Positions 19,801-30,863 of a DNA stretch of 64,000 bases are shown here, piece after piece. Each line of letters starts with the position of its first letter. Within the stretch, counting starts at the first letter, position 1. The stretch comes from Piscicola geometra (taxonomy: Eukaryota; Annelida; Clitellata; Hirudinida; Piscicolidae), in NCBI GenBank assembly GCA_943735955.1, contig OX030962.1:840193-904192 (forward strand), in the 5' to 3' direction. The notes beneath the pieces were generated by a model. It had not been told where the DNA came from, did no database searches, and was given only the letters and a program-made list of their open reading frames with translations. Position numbers and translations under genes: made by a program.

Positions 19801-22604
19801 GGGAACGGGACGGGACGGGAATTAAAATTCAGATGGTCCATCGGGAACGGGACGGGACGGGAATCAAAATTCTGATGGCCCATCGGGAACGGGACGGGAC
19901 GGGAAAAACAGTTTCGGGAACGGGACGGAACCGGGAATGAAAAATCGTCCATGTCCGACCTCTACTCTATATCCAACTAATATTGAAAAACTTGTTTGCT
20001 TGAGTAACTAGCTCAAAAAGAACGTGTTTCATTTAAATTTTTCATTATTCATGGTTTTTTTGCTTTCTTTCAAATGTTGATTACTTTTATAAATAAATTC
20101 TGATAAAATTTGTAAGAAAATTTTTTTAAATACTTTTTTATACCAATTTCAAATATGCTAAAAAAAATTGCGTTTAAATACGATAAACGCACGAATAAAA
20201 TTTTTTATCGAACGATTAACGGTGGTTAAAAGTTTTAATCGAACGATTGACGGCGGTTGAAATGTTTAATAGTGGAACAGATCTAAATGTATGTATTAAT
20301 GAATGCTGAGTTGGCGCTCATGTGAATTATTTTTCAAAACCTTGAACTTAAAAATGAGTTCAAATCGACAAAGTTCATCAGTCTTCTTTCAAATCCAGTT
20401 CTCTGAACTTCACAAATAATTTGAAAGCACCCCCTCCAACTCAGGGACTCCATCATTGCCCCCTTGGCGAACGTGCTGACCAGCATCTACGCAGGCTTCG
20501 TCATCTTCAGCGTTCTTGGCTACATGGCCAACATGAAGGGGGTCGAGGTGAAAGATGTGGCTGCTGATGGTGGGTGGTGTAGTGGTGTGGTAGGGTGGAT
20601 GGTCAATGGGGGTGTGGTGCATGGTGTGGGTGGTGTGGTGGTAGATGTAGTAGGTGCTGGGCTGGTGGATGCGGGTAAAATGGTTTGGTGCATGTTGGGG
20701 TACTAGTGGGTTGGATGGTGCGGAGGATGACAGAGTGAATGTTGGAATAGATTGTATGTTGGATAGTGCATACATCTACAAAGACATTTTAAATAACATA
20801 TGAAAATTATAATCAAAAGCCAATCTATTATATTTATTGTCATAAAAATCGAAAAAATATTTTTTCTCCAGGCCCTGGGCTGGTGTTTGTCGTGTACCCA
20901 GAGGCACTGAGTCTCATGCCAGTAGCTCCCCTCTGGAGCATCTTCTTCTTCCTCATGATGATCATCCTCGGATTCAGCTCTTTGGTCTTTTTATTTTCAC
21001 TTCCTATTTATATTTCGCTTACCTTTTTCTGAATTAAATTCAACCATCTATCGACCCATTCATAACTTTATTCTTCCAGTTCACAATGACGGAAACCTTT
21101 TTCACCGCCTTCACGGACGAATGTCCGACCTTACTGAGGGCCTCCCGCATGAGAACCTATTTGTTCCGAGCCGTCGGCATCTCCTGCTTCTACCTTCTCT
21201 CCTTGCCAATGGTCACCAATGTAAGAGTCATAATTTGTTTTTTATAACATTTCATTTAAAAACATTTTCAAATTTAACTTTTTGTAAAAAGTTGTTTCAA
21301 ATTTTGATTACCGTGAAACACCCTGTCAAAGCGTTCCAATTTTTCAATGCCAAATCGAATATCGAAAAATTTAAATTTCTAGCATTTCAATAATAAAATT
21401 CTATAAATTCGTGAGTTTTTGAGAAAAAAATGATGTTAAAAATATTGCGCGTTATACATGGTCTTTTACGGAAGTTACTTTTTCAATGTTATAATGTCTA
21501 AAATCGAAAGATTAAACTAAGACTGAGTCGACTCCTCCTTCAGAACGGCTTCTACTTGTTCTCACTGCTCGACGTCTACACTGGAGGCTTTCCTCTCTTG
21601 ATTATCGCCCTCTTCGAGTTCTCGCTCATCTCCTTCGTCTATGGTCAGTGCCGGCCACTTTTCGAAGGACTCATAGATCGCGTTTCCTGAACCCGTTCTC
21701 GATACCGCTGCCTACACACACAAATAAATCAAGAAAAACCTAAAGTAAAAAAATACTCACACGAACAGGCTGCAAAAGATTCACTCAAGACGTGGCGATG
21801 ATGGTGGGAGACCATAAAATCCCACTGCTGATGTTCCGAATATGCTGGGGCATCATCTCACCCATCGTCATCGTAGTCAGTTGCAATTGGATACTTTGAA
21901 AATATCAATTTTTTGTAAAATATATTTTTTTAAACATATATTTAATATTTAACATAATAAAAATAAAATATTTTGCCCAATTTCCAACCAGTTGTCATTG
22001 GTAGCGACAGGCTTCGCTTACGCTCCTCCAACGCTCTTCACCGGATCATATGAATACCCGGGGTGGTCGGAAGCTGTGGGGTGGCTCGTGGTGGCGTTCA
22101 CTCTGTGCTTCATACCGGGATACGCCCTCTTCTACATGGGCAAGGACTTGTACAAGGTTTGTACGCTTTGAAAGGGTTTTTTGAAAGCATTTTAGGTTCC
22201 TTAAATATAGAAAGATTGAGAACGTTCTGTCCCGCATTTGAAGAAAAGAGTTTGAACCTTAGACATAATTTATTTGAGAGAATGTATACAACTGAGCAAA
22301 AACTAACTTTAAAAAAAATTTTGAAACGCAGTTATTGACGGAAGGACTGAGGCCCACTGAAGACTGGGGTCCCTTTCTGGACAAGAACCGAACCGGTCGC
22401 TACAAGCCTCTGAAGACTGCAGACTTCGAGACGCAAGAAGTCTTTTCGAGAGACTTCGAGACGGACTTCAAGAAGCAGGATGTTGTATCGACGCATCTCG
22501 CGCCAAGTGCTCCTCAGTTGGATGATGCGAAGCCCGTCAATGGGGGCGTTGGGATGGACAATAAAGGCTTCAATCATTCGACAGAAAGAGTGGATTACTT
22601 TTGA
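13999..22604 (+). CDS. SLC6-family sodium/chloride-dependent neurotransmitter or amino-acid transporter, gene 2
   Basis: Fourteen coding exons: 13999-14227, 15936-16067, 16459-16638, 16729-16810, 16967-17102, 17267-17401, 17620-17723, 20445-20569, 20872-20984, 21080-21220, 21544-21643, 21769-21875, 21992-22156, 22332-22604. They total 2,022 nt, 673 residues plus stop, with the same phases as gene 1. Every internal exon has exactly the same length as in gene 1; only exon 1 is shorter, by four codons. It keeps the helix 1 [23 protein letters not shown], paired EL2 cysteines, SSYNQFNNN and LGFSS motifs. Differences cluster in EL4/EL6-type loops ([10 protein letters not shown] against [10 protein letters not shown]), in helix 3 (IIALYY against LVGLTY) and in helix 8. 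Such changes could alter substrate preference. The C-terminal tail differs by a single residue. Intron 7 is inflated by nested hAT elements. Confidence 0.93.
14276..15062. mobile_element. Insertion in intron 1 of SLC6 gene 2 with direct end repeats, unclassified
   Basis: Gene 1 intron 1 runs straight through this point. The two ends of the extra DNA share about 90 bp in direct orientation, including CTTGCGATTTTTGTTA (near 14,351 and 15,026) and GTGAAAA/TCACTGAAG-like stretches. Direct terminal repeats suggest a small LTR-type element or a tandem duplication, but no coding sequence helps decide. Confidence 0.45.
14483..14583 (-). repeat. Degenerate telomere-like CCCTAA array
   Basis: The run is built from CCCTTA, CCCCTAA, CTAACCCTTAA and TCTAACCC units, close to the (CCCTAA)n telomere motif. 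It is interstitial, inside the extra DNA of gene 2 intron 1. Confidence 0.5.
15130..15465. other. Second extra segment in intron 1 of SLC6 gene 2
   Basis: It has no counterpart in gene 1. On the - strand 15,130-15,300 is open and reads like coding DNA (for example [20 protein letters not shown]), with GC content above the intron average. It is probably a fragment of an unrecognised transposon gene. No family was recognised. Confidence 0.35.
15836..15935 (+). repeat. C-rich CCACC minisatellite before exon 2 of SLC6 gene 2
   Basis: CACCACACCACCCTC units lead into the exon 2 acceptor (AG at 15,934-15,935), as in gene 1. Copy number and unit order differ between the genes. Confidence 0.85.
16837..16864. 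repeat. (AT)n microsatellite in intron 4 of SLC6 gene 2
   Basis: About 14 AT dinucleotides are present. Gene 1 lacks the expansion. Confidence 0.9.
17775..20285 (+). mobile_element. hAT family A copy in intron 7 of SLC6 gene 2, itself interrupted
   Basis: The left end TAGAGCTGTG and right end GGAACAGATCTA match the family A copy in gene 1. The + strand encodes transposase fragments: [19 protein letters not shown] and [12 protein letters not shown] (17,880-18,080), then the dimerisation segment split at 18,383 by a second element. Outside the inner element the copy is about 0.9 kb. No clean 8-bp duplication is visible, so it is probably older than the copy in gene 1. Gene 1 intron 7 lacks it. 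Confidence 0.8.
18384..19964 (+). mobile_element. hAT family C element nested inside family A
   Basis: The 1,581-bp element has ends TAGAGGTCGGAC and its exact reverse complement GTCCGACCTCTA (12 bp). The flanking 8-mers are CTCTAGAT (18,376-18,383) and CTCTATAT (19,965-19,972), one mismatch apart. Both ends carry tandem CGGGAACGGGA-type arrays. A degraded transposase is visible, ending with a CERNF-type dimerisation core near 19,447. It is not functional. Confidence 0.9.
20570..20680 (+). repeat. G-rich GTGGTG minisatellite at the start of intron 8, SLC6 gene 2
   Basis: It starts at the donor GTGGGT after exon 8, as in gene 1. Unit number differs. Confidence 0.85.
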
Positions 22605-22639
22605 AATTCAAATTCGTTATATTTTTTATTTTTAATGCA

Positions 22640-23160
22640 TATTGTTGAAATTTTAAATTATAAGCAGAGTGTTTGAAGGAAGTTTCAGACAAAATATTAA
22701 AACAGCAAAGGGATTTTTCTTGAAGAATTTCAATCAACTTATCTTCAATAGTGGCTTCAAATGGTCTGAGAAGCTATATCTTTATGTTTCTGTAGAATAT
22801 TTTAAATTACAAAGATATTTATACTGAAAAGCTTATAATACTTACAAATTTTGTTTTATCATTTATTTTGATAAAAAATTACTAATGACTTGAATAAACA
22901 CAGAAAAATAGACAAACCTAAAAGTGGTACGTCACCATAATATAAATATCAACACGAGCACATACTTTAAAAATAGCAAAAACTATATGTCCAGCAAGCT
23001 TCAGGAACATGATTAAAACTTTTATATTTTCTGCAAGTAAATTTTAAAATTCGAAAAATTGAAAATCTAATATTTTTTGAATAAAAAATAAAAATGTAAC
23101 TTCGACCATGGTAAATGAAAACATTCATTTGAAATTGGTTTGTGCGCCTTCTGCATAGGA
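22640..23160. other. Intergenic spacer between SLC6 gene 2 and the MARVEL-like genes
   Basis: This is AT-rich DNA with no ORF of coding character and no repeat recognised. The 3' end of gene 2 must lie here, but no AATAAA is close to the stop. Confidence 0.5.
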
Positions 23161-23166
23161 TCCCCC

Positions 23167-23953
23167 ATGTTGTACCTTTTGAGACTTGTTCTCAAGGTTT
23201 TCGAAGCGGTTAGTTTGGAAAATCTATTAATCGACTTTCAATCTATTCATTTAATTCAAACAAACAAATAAATTGAAAAGCATCCTTGCAGTGTTCTCTG
23301 ACCCTGACTGCAAGCGGCATGCTGTTCTTCTTTCAAGATCTTGGCGTCAAGAGACCAGACTGGCAAATAATGACAGTGCTGGTGCTGCTGTGTCTGCTGA
23401 ACACAGTGCTTTGGTTCATTTATCATCTCCTCAAACTTGACTTTTCGCTCATTAAAAACAACCTCGTTGTGAGTGAAATTGATTCGTGAAATTTGAAAAC
23501 GATTCAAATTAAAGTTCGGATTTAATATTCGATACCTAACTAAAAGAATGTTCTAAAAACAAAGTGCACCAATTGAAAAATACAAACCCAATAATAGAAG
23601 TTTCCCTTTACTCGCCAGGAGCTGCAAGTGTACGTCGCGTTCGGGGGGTCGTTGGTGGGCACTTCAGTCTTCATCTTCCTGTACCGCTCCATAGCCACTT
23701 TGGTCTTGGTCGCCTCTGTGAGTCCTTTGTGTTGCCTCGAGACTTTTGAAAAGTCATTATGGATTGGCGATCGTTTTATTTAAGAAAGTGTCATGAAATT
23801 TAGCGATCCTGTTATTAATAAAAAGCGCTATATACATTTATTTGATCGGTTGATTGATTGAAATTTAACACTTCAATCGGATGAAAGATCAGCGCTGGTG
23901 TCTCTGCAGCATTGTACAGCCTCGACGTTGTCCTCCTCTTCAAGGAAATATGA
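23167..23953 (+). CDS. MARVEL-like four-helix membrane protein, gene 1
   Basis: Four coding exons: 23167-23208, 23292-23468, 23619-23717 and 23888-23953, all phase 0, 127 residues. The model is supported by its sister at 28,981-30,433, whose exons 1-3 have 16, 60 and 33 codons against 14, 59 and 33 here. The protein has four hydrophobic stretches: residues 2-27 (LLRLVLKVFEACSLTLTASG), 34-54 around VLVLLCLLNTVLWFIYHLL, 76-103 around FGGSLVGTSVFIFLY, and ISAGVSAALYSLDVVLLF at the end. The size, tight spacing and helix 1 pattern resemble MARVEL/CKLF-like proteins that act in membrane apposition and vesicle traffic. That assignment is an inference, since MARVEL domains share little sequence. The exon 4 acceptor (AAAG before 23,888) is weak. 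The tail is only a few residues. Confidence 0.62.
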
Positions 23954-25020
23954 GTGTCCCATGTCGAAAAAGTTGATCAATGAATTTAAAAGACCTGTTC
24001 TACCACATTGCCCACATATTCTTTCTATTTCTCCATTTTTTCTATTGTTCTGGAATTGTCTTCATCTGTGTTCAAATGTTTGTTTTAGTTGTCAACAAAA
24101 AGGCTGCTGGACTGGTTTGTAAAAACCAGGGGCGGCGATCTGTAGAAAATCTTGGGGGGGTCCACCCCAGGGTTAGAATCAAAGAACTGGTATCGACCAA
24201 TTCAGTGACAGCGATACTATTTAGTATTGGTTGCTGTATTGCGAATTCTTTTTGTATCAACTACTAATATTTGTATGGCCAACCATTAAAAAATATTCGA
24301 TACTTAATAAAAAATATTTTTCTATTGCCATTTTAAGCGATTTGAAGAAAAAAACGATTTTAATAGCTTTTATTATTGGTCATCTTTATAATTTCAATTA
24401 CAACTAGCCATCAACCCTACTAATATCAAAACCACCACTCTAAAAATATAACCACGGTCCACGAGTTTGAAGAAAAATTTAACTTTCTTTTAATGTTTTT
24501 AGCGATTTGAGAAAAAAAAAAGTTTTGCACTGCGTGCTATAGATTCAATTAATGTTATTATTATGTTTTTTCACTCATTTACTTTTTTTTCAATGATTTT
24601 ATGAACGACTAAAAAAAAGTTTCCACAAATCCTTTTATTATTTTGAAAAATCTATTTATCAGTTCTTTTTCTAAAAAAACAAATTTGCATAACATTAAAA
24701 TAACTATTTAAAAAATGTGCGCAGATTTGTATCCATATGCCTATGTTCCAATAAAATAGTGAAATTCCTTTCAATAGTGTCAAATGTAACAATAAATGAA
24801 TAATAATTAAATGTCCGGACAATCTGTTTTTACAGTCATCATATTACAGAAGTATATATAAATGTCAAGTCACTAAAAATTAGAATATCAATATAACATA
24901 AATATGTAGCATAACTAACTAGGTAGACCAGGCATAAATCTGTATTCCTTTTGTTAATGAAACTCTAACGATAAATAAACACTTTATTGGGTTAGCCAGT
25001 TAAACAGACAGATAAATATA

Positions 25021-25428
25021 CACGCTGGGTCAAAAAAAACATACCGCTATATATTTGTATATAACTTTGGCAAATGTAAAGCGATTTTCAATTTTTTCAC
25101 AGTTTGACTCAGAAATGAATAAGGAACAAGATTTAAGAAAAAATTATTTTGACCCTTTTAATCTGTAATACATTCACCTTGTGAAGTTGAAACAAATGTG
25201 AAAATATCGAAATATGTTTGTGTTTTATAATACAGTTTTCGCCGTTTTCAAACTTGTTTTAGTTTCACTAGGTGAAAAGAATGCACATTAAAAGAATCTA
25301 AATACATTTTATAACATCTTGTTTTTCATTCATTTCTGAGTCGAATAGTTTCTAAAAATTTCAAATAGATTTAAATTTGCCAAATTTATAAACAAATATA
25401 CATTGGGAAATTTTTTTGGCCCACTGTG
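25021..25428. mobile_element. 408-bp Tc1/mariner-like MITE nested in the hAT element
   Basis: It is flanked by TA on both sides (25,019-25,020 and 25,429-25,430). The ends are CACGCTGGGTCAAAAAAAAC and, inverted, CACAGTGGGCCAAAAAAATT. Imperfect inverted similarity extends about 130 bp inward (GACTCAGAAATGAATAA near 25,108 against its complement near 25,330). It lies between the transposase stop codon and the left end of the hAT element, so it does not break the gene. Confidence 0.8.
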
Positions 25429-25558
25429 TATATTCAGATAACATAGAATACCTTCTCTGTCTGTTCTCCTATCTTCTCCCCACAGCTCGCTAACTCCAAT
25501 TTCCAAAAAGACCCCTTCGAATGTCTGACCGACTAGCAAATTCTTCTGCTAGCTTTTT

Positions 25559-27895
25559 TTAATCTATACTGTCAAGTATATCCTGATGTGCATGACAAAC
25601 GGCCAGTGAATTCAAGCGAGGCTGTGTCATAGTTGCACGCAACCAAGTCTTAAGACGCCGCAAAGCACTAAAAGATCTTTCTGCAGTACAGGACGTTGTT
25701 GGACAAACAAGCATCAACCTGATCAATCTTTCAACCTGAGGAAAGAGATGTCTGACTTCCGGGATCATAGCTTGCATTATTTGTTGCACTTGTGATAAAG
25801 TTCTGTATTCATTCTGGTCTTTAAACATAGCTAACTGTGAACAAAGAATATTTGCATTTAACTCACGATACTGCTTGCAAATATCATGGTTCACTTCACC
25901 AGTTAGCAACATTTTCTTCAGCTGCAAGTATGAACGCAAACCAGGAGAATCTCGATTGAACCTTTCTGTGAGTTGCATGATTGCAATGTCTATGACAGCG
26001 TAATAAGCTGCTCGATAATGCTCCTGTGGTGTTGTTGCTACATAAGCTGGGCTAACCCCACAATACTTTTGGGGCGGCTTTCGCACCCGAGGTACAGCAA
26101 TCGGCTCGAGATCAAAGGCCAAAACCATTCTGTTGGCATCTCTGAAAATGGCGTTAAACTGTTCATCTGCTCGTAGGCGACGCAGTTCTTGCACAACTGA
26201 ATCAGTCGCTGCAACCATTCCACTGACCGTGGCACTTGCTGACTGCAACGACTTGTTTAACTGTTCCAGAAGTGAAAACACTAAAACAACTACCTTGAGG
26301 GCCAGTGCAGTAGTGCCCTGTTGAAGGTGATAAAAAAGACCTCGAGCCTTTACAGCTGTTTCATCAGCAGTACCATTAGAAGCTAATGATTCCAAGCTAA
26401 CAAGTATTATTTCATAATGTTCAAGCACAGAAGACACTGCAGATACTCTGGTCAGCCATCTTGTAGGACAAAGAGGTTTTATACTATACTTCTTATTCAG
26501 TGGCTCATCAGGCAAGTCAAATATAAGAGACACTAAAGCATCACTAAATTGCTTCTTGAACTTCCCTGAACGATTGTACAAGGCACCTAACTCTTGGACA
26601 AACTGAAGTGAATTGCTCACAAAGGGATTTGTGGCAGCTGTATGCTGGGCAACAAGATTTGCAAAGTGTGCAGAACAGTGGAAAAACAATGCACGCGGAT
26701 GCTCACTGCTGATAAAAGCCTGACAACCTTTATATCGGCCGCTCATGTTAGCAGCGCCGTCATAAGTCTGTGCTCTGAGGTTTTCTATAGGTAGCATAAT
26801 TCTGATCAGAACATCTTTTACTATAACAGATAATGTTTTTCCGGTCGTGTCTGGTGGGCTGAATAAACCAATAAACTGTTCATTAACATTTAGAGCTTCA
26901 TCAACAAAACGAATGCATATCGATTCCTGCTCTAACCCATTGCAGTCTTGTGTGCCGTCAACCACAACACCAAACTGGCATGATTCGGCATTAACAGTGC
27001 ACACTATGTTTTTAACGATAGAATGAGCTAAAAGCATCAGCATTTCATTTTGGCAGTCATGCGATATGAAACTTGTAGTTTGATTTAACCAAAACTTTAG
27101 TTTATTATGTCTTTCAGCTAGCAAAGCCAGTAATTGATTATAGTTGCCATTCTTTTCAATATGCCCTCGAAATGGTAAAGCCTGGCGTGCAAGAAAGCGT
27201 ATAACGGAAAAAAGCTGCAAAAGACAACTACGATTACCTGCTTGCTCAGTGAGCTTTTGCTTGGAAAGCTGTGCACAAATAGACGGTTTCTTCAATTGTT
27301 GAAGTTGGAAATCAGCGTAAGAGTGGCATGCTGATTTTTCATGCTTTTCAAATTTTTCAATTGCTTTTTTCCAGTTAACAAAACCATTGGCTATGAAGGC
27401 GTCTTCATTTTGTGTGGTTAATGATAATGAAGACAGGCTTTTAGCTTTTGAACAATGGAAGCATAAAACTTTGTTTATCTCGGTTACATGGAACCAATGA
27501 AAGCGCTTAAACCATGCCGATTGGAGTGTGAGAATTTTCTTTCTCTTTCCAACAAGTATTTCCTGTTTTAAAAGATGCATTACAGATAATGGCTGATTTG
27601 GAGCATCAAAGACAGTATTTTCTTGAATACTTGTAGATGACTGTGTGTTGAGTGCTGTAGTTGGACATTCAACTTTTTCTGAAGTACTTCTGCTACTTTG
27701 ATAATTAGATGTTTCTGTTGATTTACCCTGTATTCAAACATTAATAAATATTTAAAAAATTAAAAAAGTTTTTTATAGTTATTTCTTACTTACAAAGCTT
27801 GAAAACTGATGAACTGAAAGTGTAACCTCGTGTTCGAGTTCAAAGGAATCAGTGCATAAACACCTTTTTTTAGTTTTAGTAAGATATTTATCCAT
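25559..27895 (-). CDS. hAT transposase with TTF-type zinc finger
   Basis: Two exons read on -: 27895-27794 (ATG, MDKYLTKTKK..., 34 codons) and 27727-25559, joined in phase 0 by a GT-AG intron, giving 756 residues. The long exon alone is open for 673 codons from an internal ATG at 27,580. In order it has a TTF-type zinc finger (WFHVTEINKVLCFHCSKAK and HEKSACHSYADF), the RNase-H-like core with VVVDGTQD and QTYDGAANMSG supplying two catalytic aspartates, and a C-terminal dimerisation region VCPTTSCTAERSFSALRRLK supplying the glutamate. This is the ZNF862/ZMYM1-related branch of hAT transposases. It cuts and pastes the element, acting in the nucleus. No stop or frameshift is seen, so it may be active. 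The upstream exon is an inference from frame and splice sites. Confidence 0.93.
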
Positions 27896-28837
27896 GATAA
27901 AACAGATAAAACAGTATAAACGAAATTTTAGAAGCAATTTAAATCCGTCTGCTTGCAAAGAGTGAACCGATATTTTCTGAAAAGCGTCGTTGAATGTCTG
28001 CTTGCGAAAATTGAAAAATCAGGAAATTATTTCTATAAAATATAATATCTTAATTTATATCCATAAATACAAAAAAAATAGGTGAAAGAGTATTTGAGTG
28101 AGCAAATCATAATTTAGCTTCAGGCAGCTATCATAACTACGCCTACACAAAATATATTACTGAAGAAAATTCTGTTTTATGCTATGGTTGATGATCATGC
28201 TTGTATTAAAATATGAGTTGAGAAATTATTTCATTTGAAAAATTGAGAGTTAAGATGGACCTCAGGACCCCAATAGCATCGCTGCCCATACATACTCACA
28301 ATTTATTACTGCATGAAACAATTTTATTCCATGGTTGACGATTATGCTCATATAAAATTGATATAGAAAAAAATTGTTGAAAAAAGTGGGGGGGTCCTGA
28401 CTTTTTTCAACAATTTTTTTCCCCCCAGGATCGCCGCCCATGGTAAAAACATTCTCCACCTTTCTGACTTCACCTTGTTCGAAAAATAACTCAAAAGTTT
28501 AAGGGCGAGAGTTCCCTTGGAACGTTTTTCGGCAAGAGGATGCTGCGGAAAGTAAGCACACTGCCATAAAGATGCCAAACCTGGAAAGAAAGAGAAGGAA
28601 GAAGAAGCAGATATGGAAAGCCCGTAAAGCAGCCTGGAGTGGGGTGGTGGTAGTAGTAGTTATAGTGTGGAGTGGTGGTAGTTGTCATAATTATTATTTT
28701 AATAAATTCATATATAATTATTTAGAAATTTTAAATTGTGAAAAGCATTGCCACTTATGAAATAGTTCAAGTGGTATCGTCATTCAAAACCGAGTGGTCT
28801 TGAAGTTCGTTTGCGTTTACGCCACGTTAATAAGACT

Positions 28838-28915
28838 CGTCTTTGTATTGTATTGTATTATATTGTATTGTGCTGTATTGTATTGTATTTTATTGTATTG
28901 TGTTGTATTGTATAT
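28838..28915. repeat. (TGTAT)n microsatellite
   Basis: About 15 imperfect TGTAT pentamers lie just upstream of the start codon proposed for the second MARVEL-like gene. Confidence 0.9.
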
Positions 28916-28980
28916 ATTTTGTTTGCAACTTCTCCAACGTAAGAATGCCCTTCCAACGAGAATTATTGATTCAAAATAAA

Positions 28981-30433
28981 ATGTGTACTTTAAACAGATG
29001 TATTTTCAAAATAATTTCAGTCTTTTGCGTGACGTGGAAAAAACACTTGAATTGTTTTAACGATTTTACGCTTTTGAAATGCATTTCAACTAACGGATAA
29101 AATTCATAACCTAATCTGAAATTGACAAGTACTATAATAAATATCTTTTAAACTCAGAAATGAAGTTTTAAATGTTTTGTATAGCTTAGGAAGTTTAAGC
29201 ACTGCGTGTCATTTTAACTTCTTTTTTATAGTTTTCGAGTGTGAATTTCATTTTATAAAATATTATGCAACTATTATTTATTACTTTGGTTCAAAATTAA
29301 TTTAAATGAACTTAATTTAAACTACTCTACAAGTTTAAAATTTATTTGAAAAATCGATTTTTCTGATAGCTATGACATCGGTTGGTGGTTTAATTATTTT
29401 AAAAATTAATTTATTTTTTTAAAGTTGGATATTTTTTGAATACATTTTAATTGATTATTTTATTTTCAGAAAATCAGAAGTTTTTTTATTATTTTAGAAA
29501 TTGTAAGTTTGAAAAACTTGTTTGAAATGCTATCTGGTTCTTCAGTAGTTACCCAGTACTCGCATTCATCAGGCAGCGATTGTCTCGGCCTTCGTCGCGA
29601 GCCTCCATTCGTACTTCATGGTTTGGACCAAGGCGCAAAAGTGGATGCTGGTGGTGGGCCTCGTGACGACGGTGCTGGTGCTGTCACTCATTTGGTTCGT
29701 CATTTGGCTCTTGCGCTGGACTCCTCCTGTGAACACGCGGAAGAACCACTTGGCGAGTGCTTTGTTCAATGCTTTTCGAGTCTTTGGTTCAAAACTTGTT
29801 TGGAGTTAGGAGTTTTTTAATATGTTTTCGTGCTCTGTTTGAGAGCGAATATTACAAGAAAAACAGTTTTTAATTTTTCAAACATAAATATCTCTTTGTA
29901 AAATTATTTTTTCTACTTTCATCTCTTTATCAAGCATAACTTGGATAATTTATTTGAATCGACAGGAAATTCTGAGCAGGTTTCTGACCAGCAGTTTGAT
30001 GCTCTACACAGGAGTCACAGCTCTCGCCTCCTACACCCACCAAAAACATGTGCTCGTTTCCGCCGTTCGTTATATTTCAATAAACTTTAATTTCCAAAAA
30101 TTATGTTTTGAATGAAAAATATAATTTCTGTATTTTGAAAAAGAAAGTTTTTTTTGTTGTTTAGATATCGAAAGTTAGGATAAAAAGATTTTAAAATAGA
30201 AACAACTTTCTATGGTTTCTCTGCAGGTTTTGATTTGTTCAGGAAGTGCTTTAATTTCAATCAACACGACCTTCATGCTCGTCGAATTGTACTTTCACGT
30301 GCTTTTCAACTTCAAAACGATCGAACACCTTTCTGACGGCATTTCACTGGCGAGTTCCATCGGCTCAGCCTCCGTCAGAAACGAAGACGCCCAGAGTGTC
30401 GACATGTGGAAGAACTTATTCAAAAATCGATGA
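28981..30433 (+). CDS. MARVEL-like four-helix membrane protein, gene 2
   Basis: Four exons: 28981-29028, 29573-29752, 29966-30064 and 30227-30433, phase 0 throughout, 177 residues. The exon 1 peptide MCTLNRCIFKII keeps the spacing of gene 1 (M..L.R...K). Exons 2 and 3 have 60 and 33 codons against 59 and 33. Four hydrophobic stretches are evident, including WMLVVGLVTTVLVLSLIWF and VLICSGSALISINTTFMLVE. The cytosolic tail is about 40 residues longer than in gene 1 (SDGISLASSIGSASVRNEDA). The end of exon 2 uses TTG|GCGAGT, so intron 2 would be a GC-AG intron; the alternative GT four bases on destroys the reading frame match. A candidate ATTAAA poly(A) signal lies at 30,483. MARVEL membership is inferred from topology only. 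Confidence 0.62.
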
Positions 30434-30863
30434 CTTCTTCCCACGCTTGTAAATTTTTAAGAAAATGTGATTTTTAGGTTTTATTAAAGTGATAAAAACG
30501 TATTCGTGTTGGAGAAGTCGTCTACCTTGGTATTTATTTGCACAAAAGCAAGACATTTGCACGCTAACGTGAGCTCGAAAGAGCCTCATGCCAGTCCGAG
30601 ATCACACCAAACAAAATAAACAATTTAAAAACCAAAATAAAACACTATTTTTTAATTTAAAAAAGATTCCAAAAATCTGTTTTGAATGGTATCTTGAATA
30701 GTGAGCGTTACATGAGTTTTGATCTTAATTTATGAACATCGTTTGGTGATTGCAGATCTGAGGTTCGAGTCGTTAGGGGGGGGAGGGGGTTGTTGTCAAA
30801 TGCTCGCCACAAGCCTGGTAGATGCATGCCGAACGACTTCATCAAGCTGATCGGGTTGGAGAT

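Larger units (their letters stand above)
24127..28442 (-). mobile_element. Apparently complete autonomous hAT element (family D)
   Basis: The 4,316-bp element is bounded by CAGGGGCGGCGATC (24,127-24,140) and, at the right end, the reverse complement of CATGGGCGGCGATC. It has a perfect 8-bp target duplication GTAAAAAC (24,119-24,126 and 28,443-28,450). It carries an intact two-exon transposase gene on -. It sits between the two MARVEL-like genes, just downstream of gene 1. A small MITE is nested in it at 25,021-25,428. Intact ends, duplication and ORF point to recent insertion. Confidence 0.93.

Noticed and set aside
25973..26324. + strand ORFs inside the transposase
   Set aside because: They are antisense shadows of the intact - strand transposase frame.
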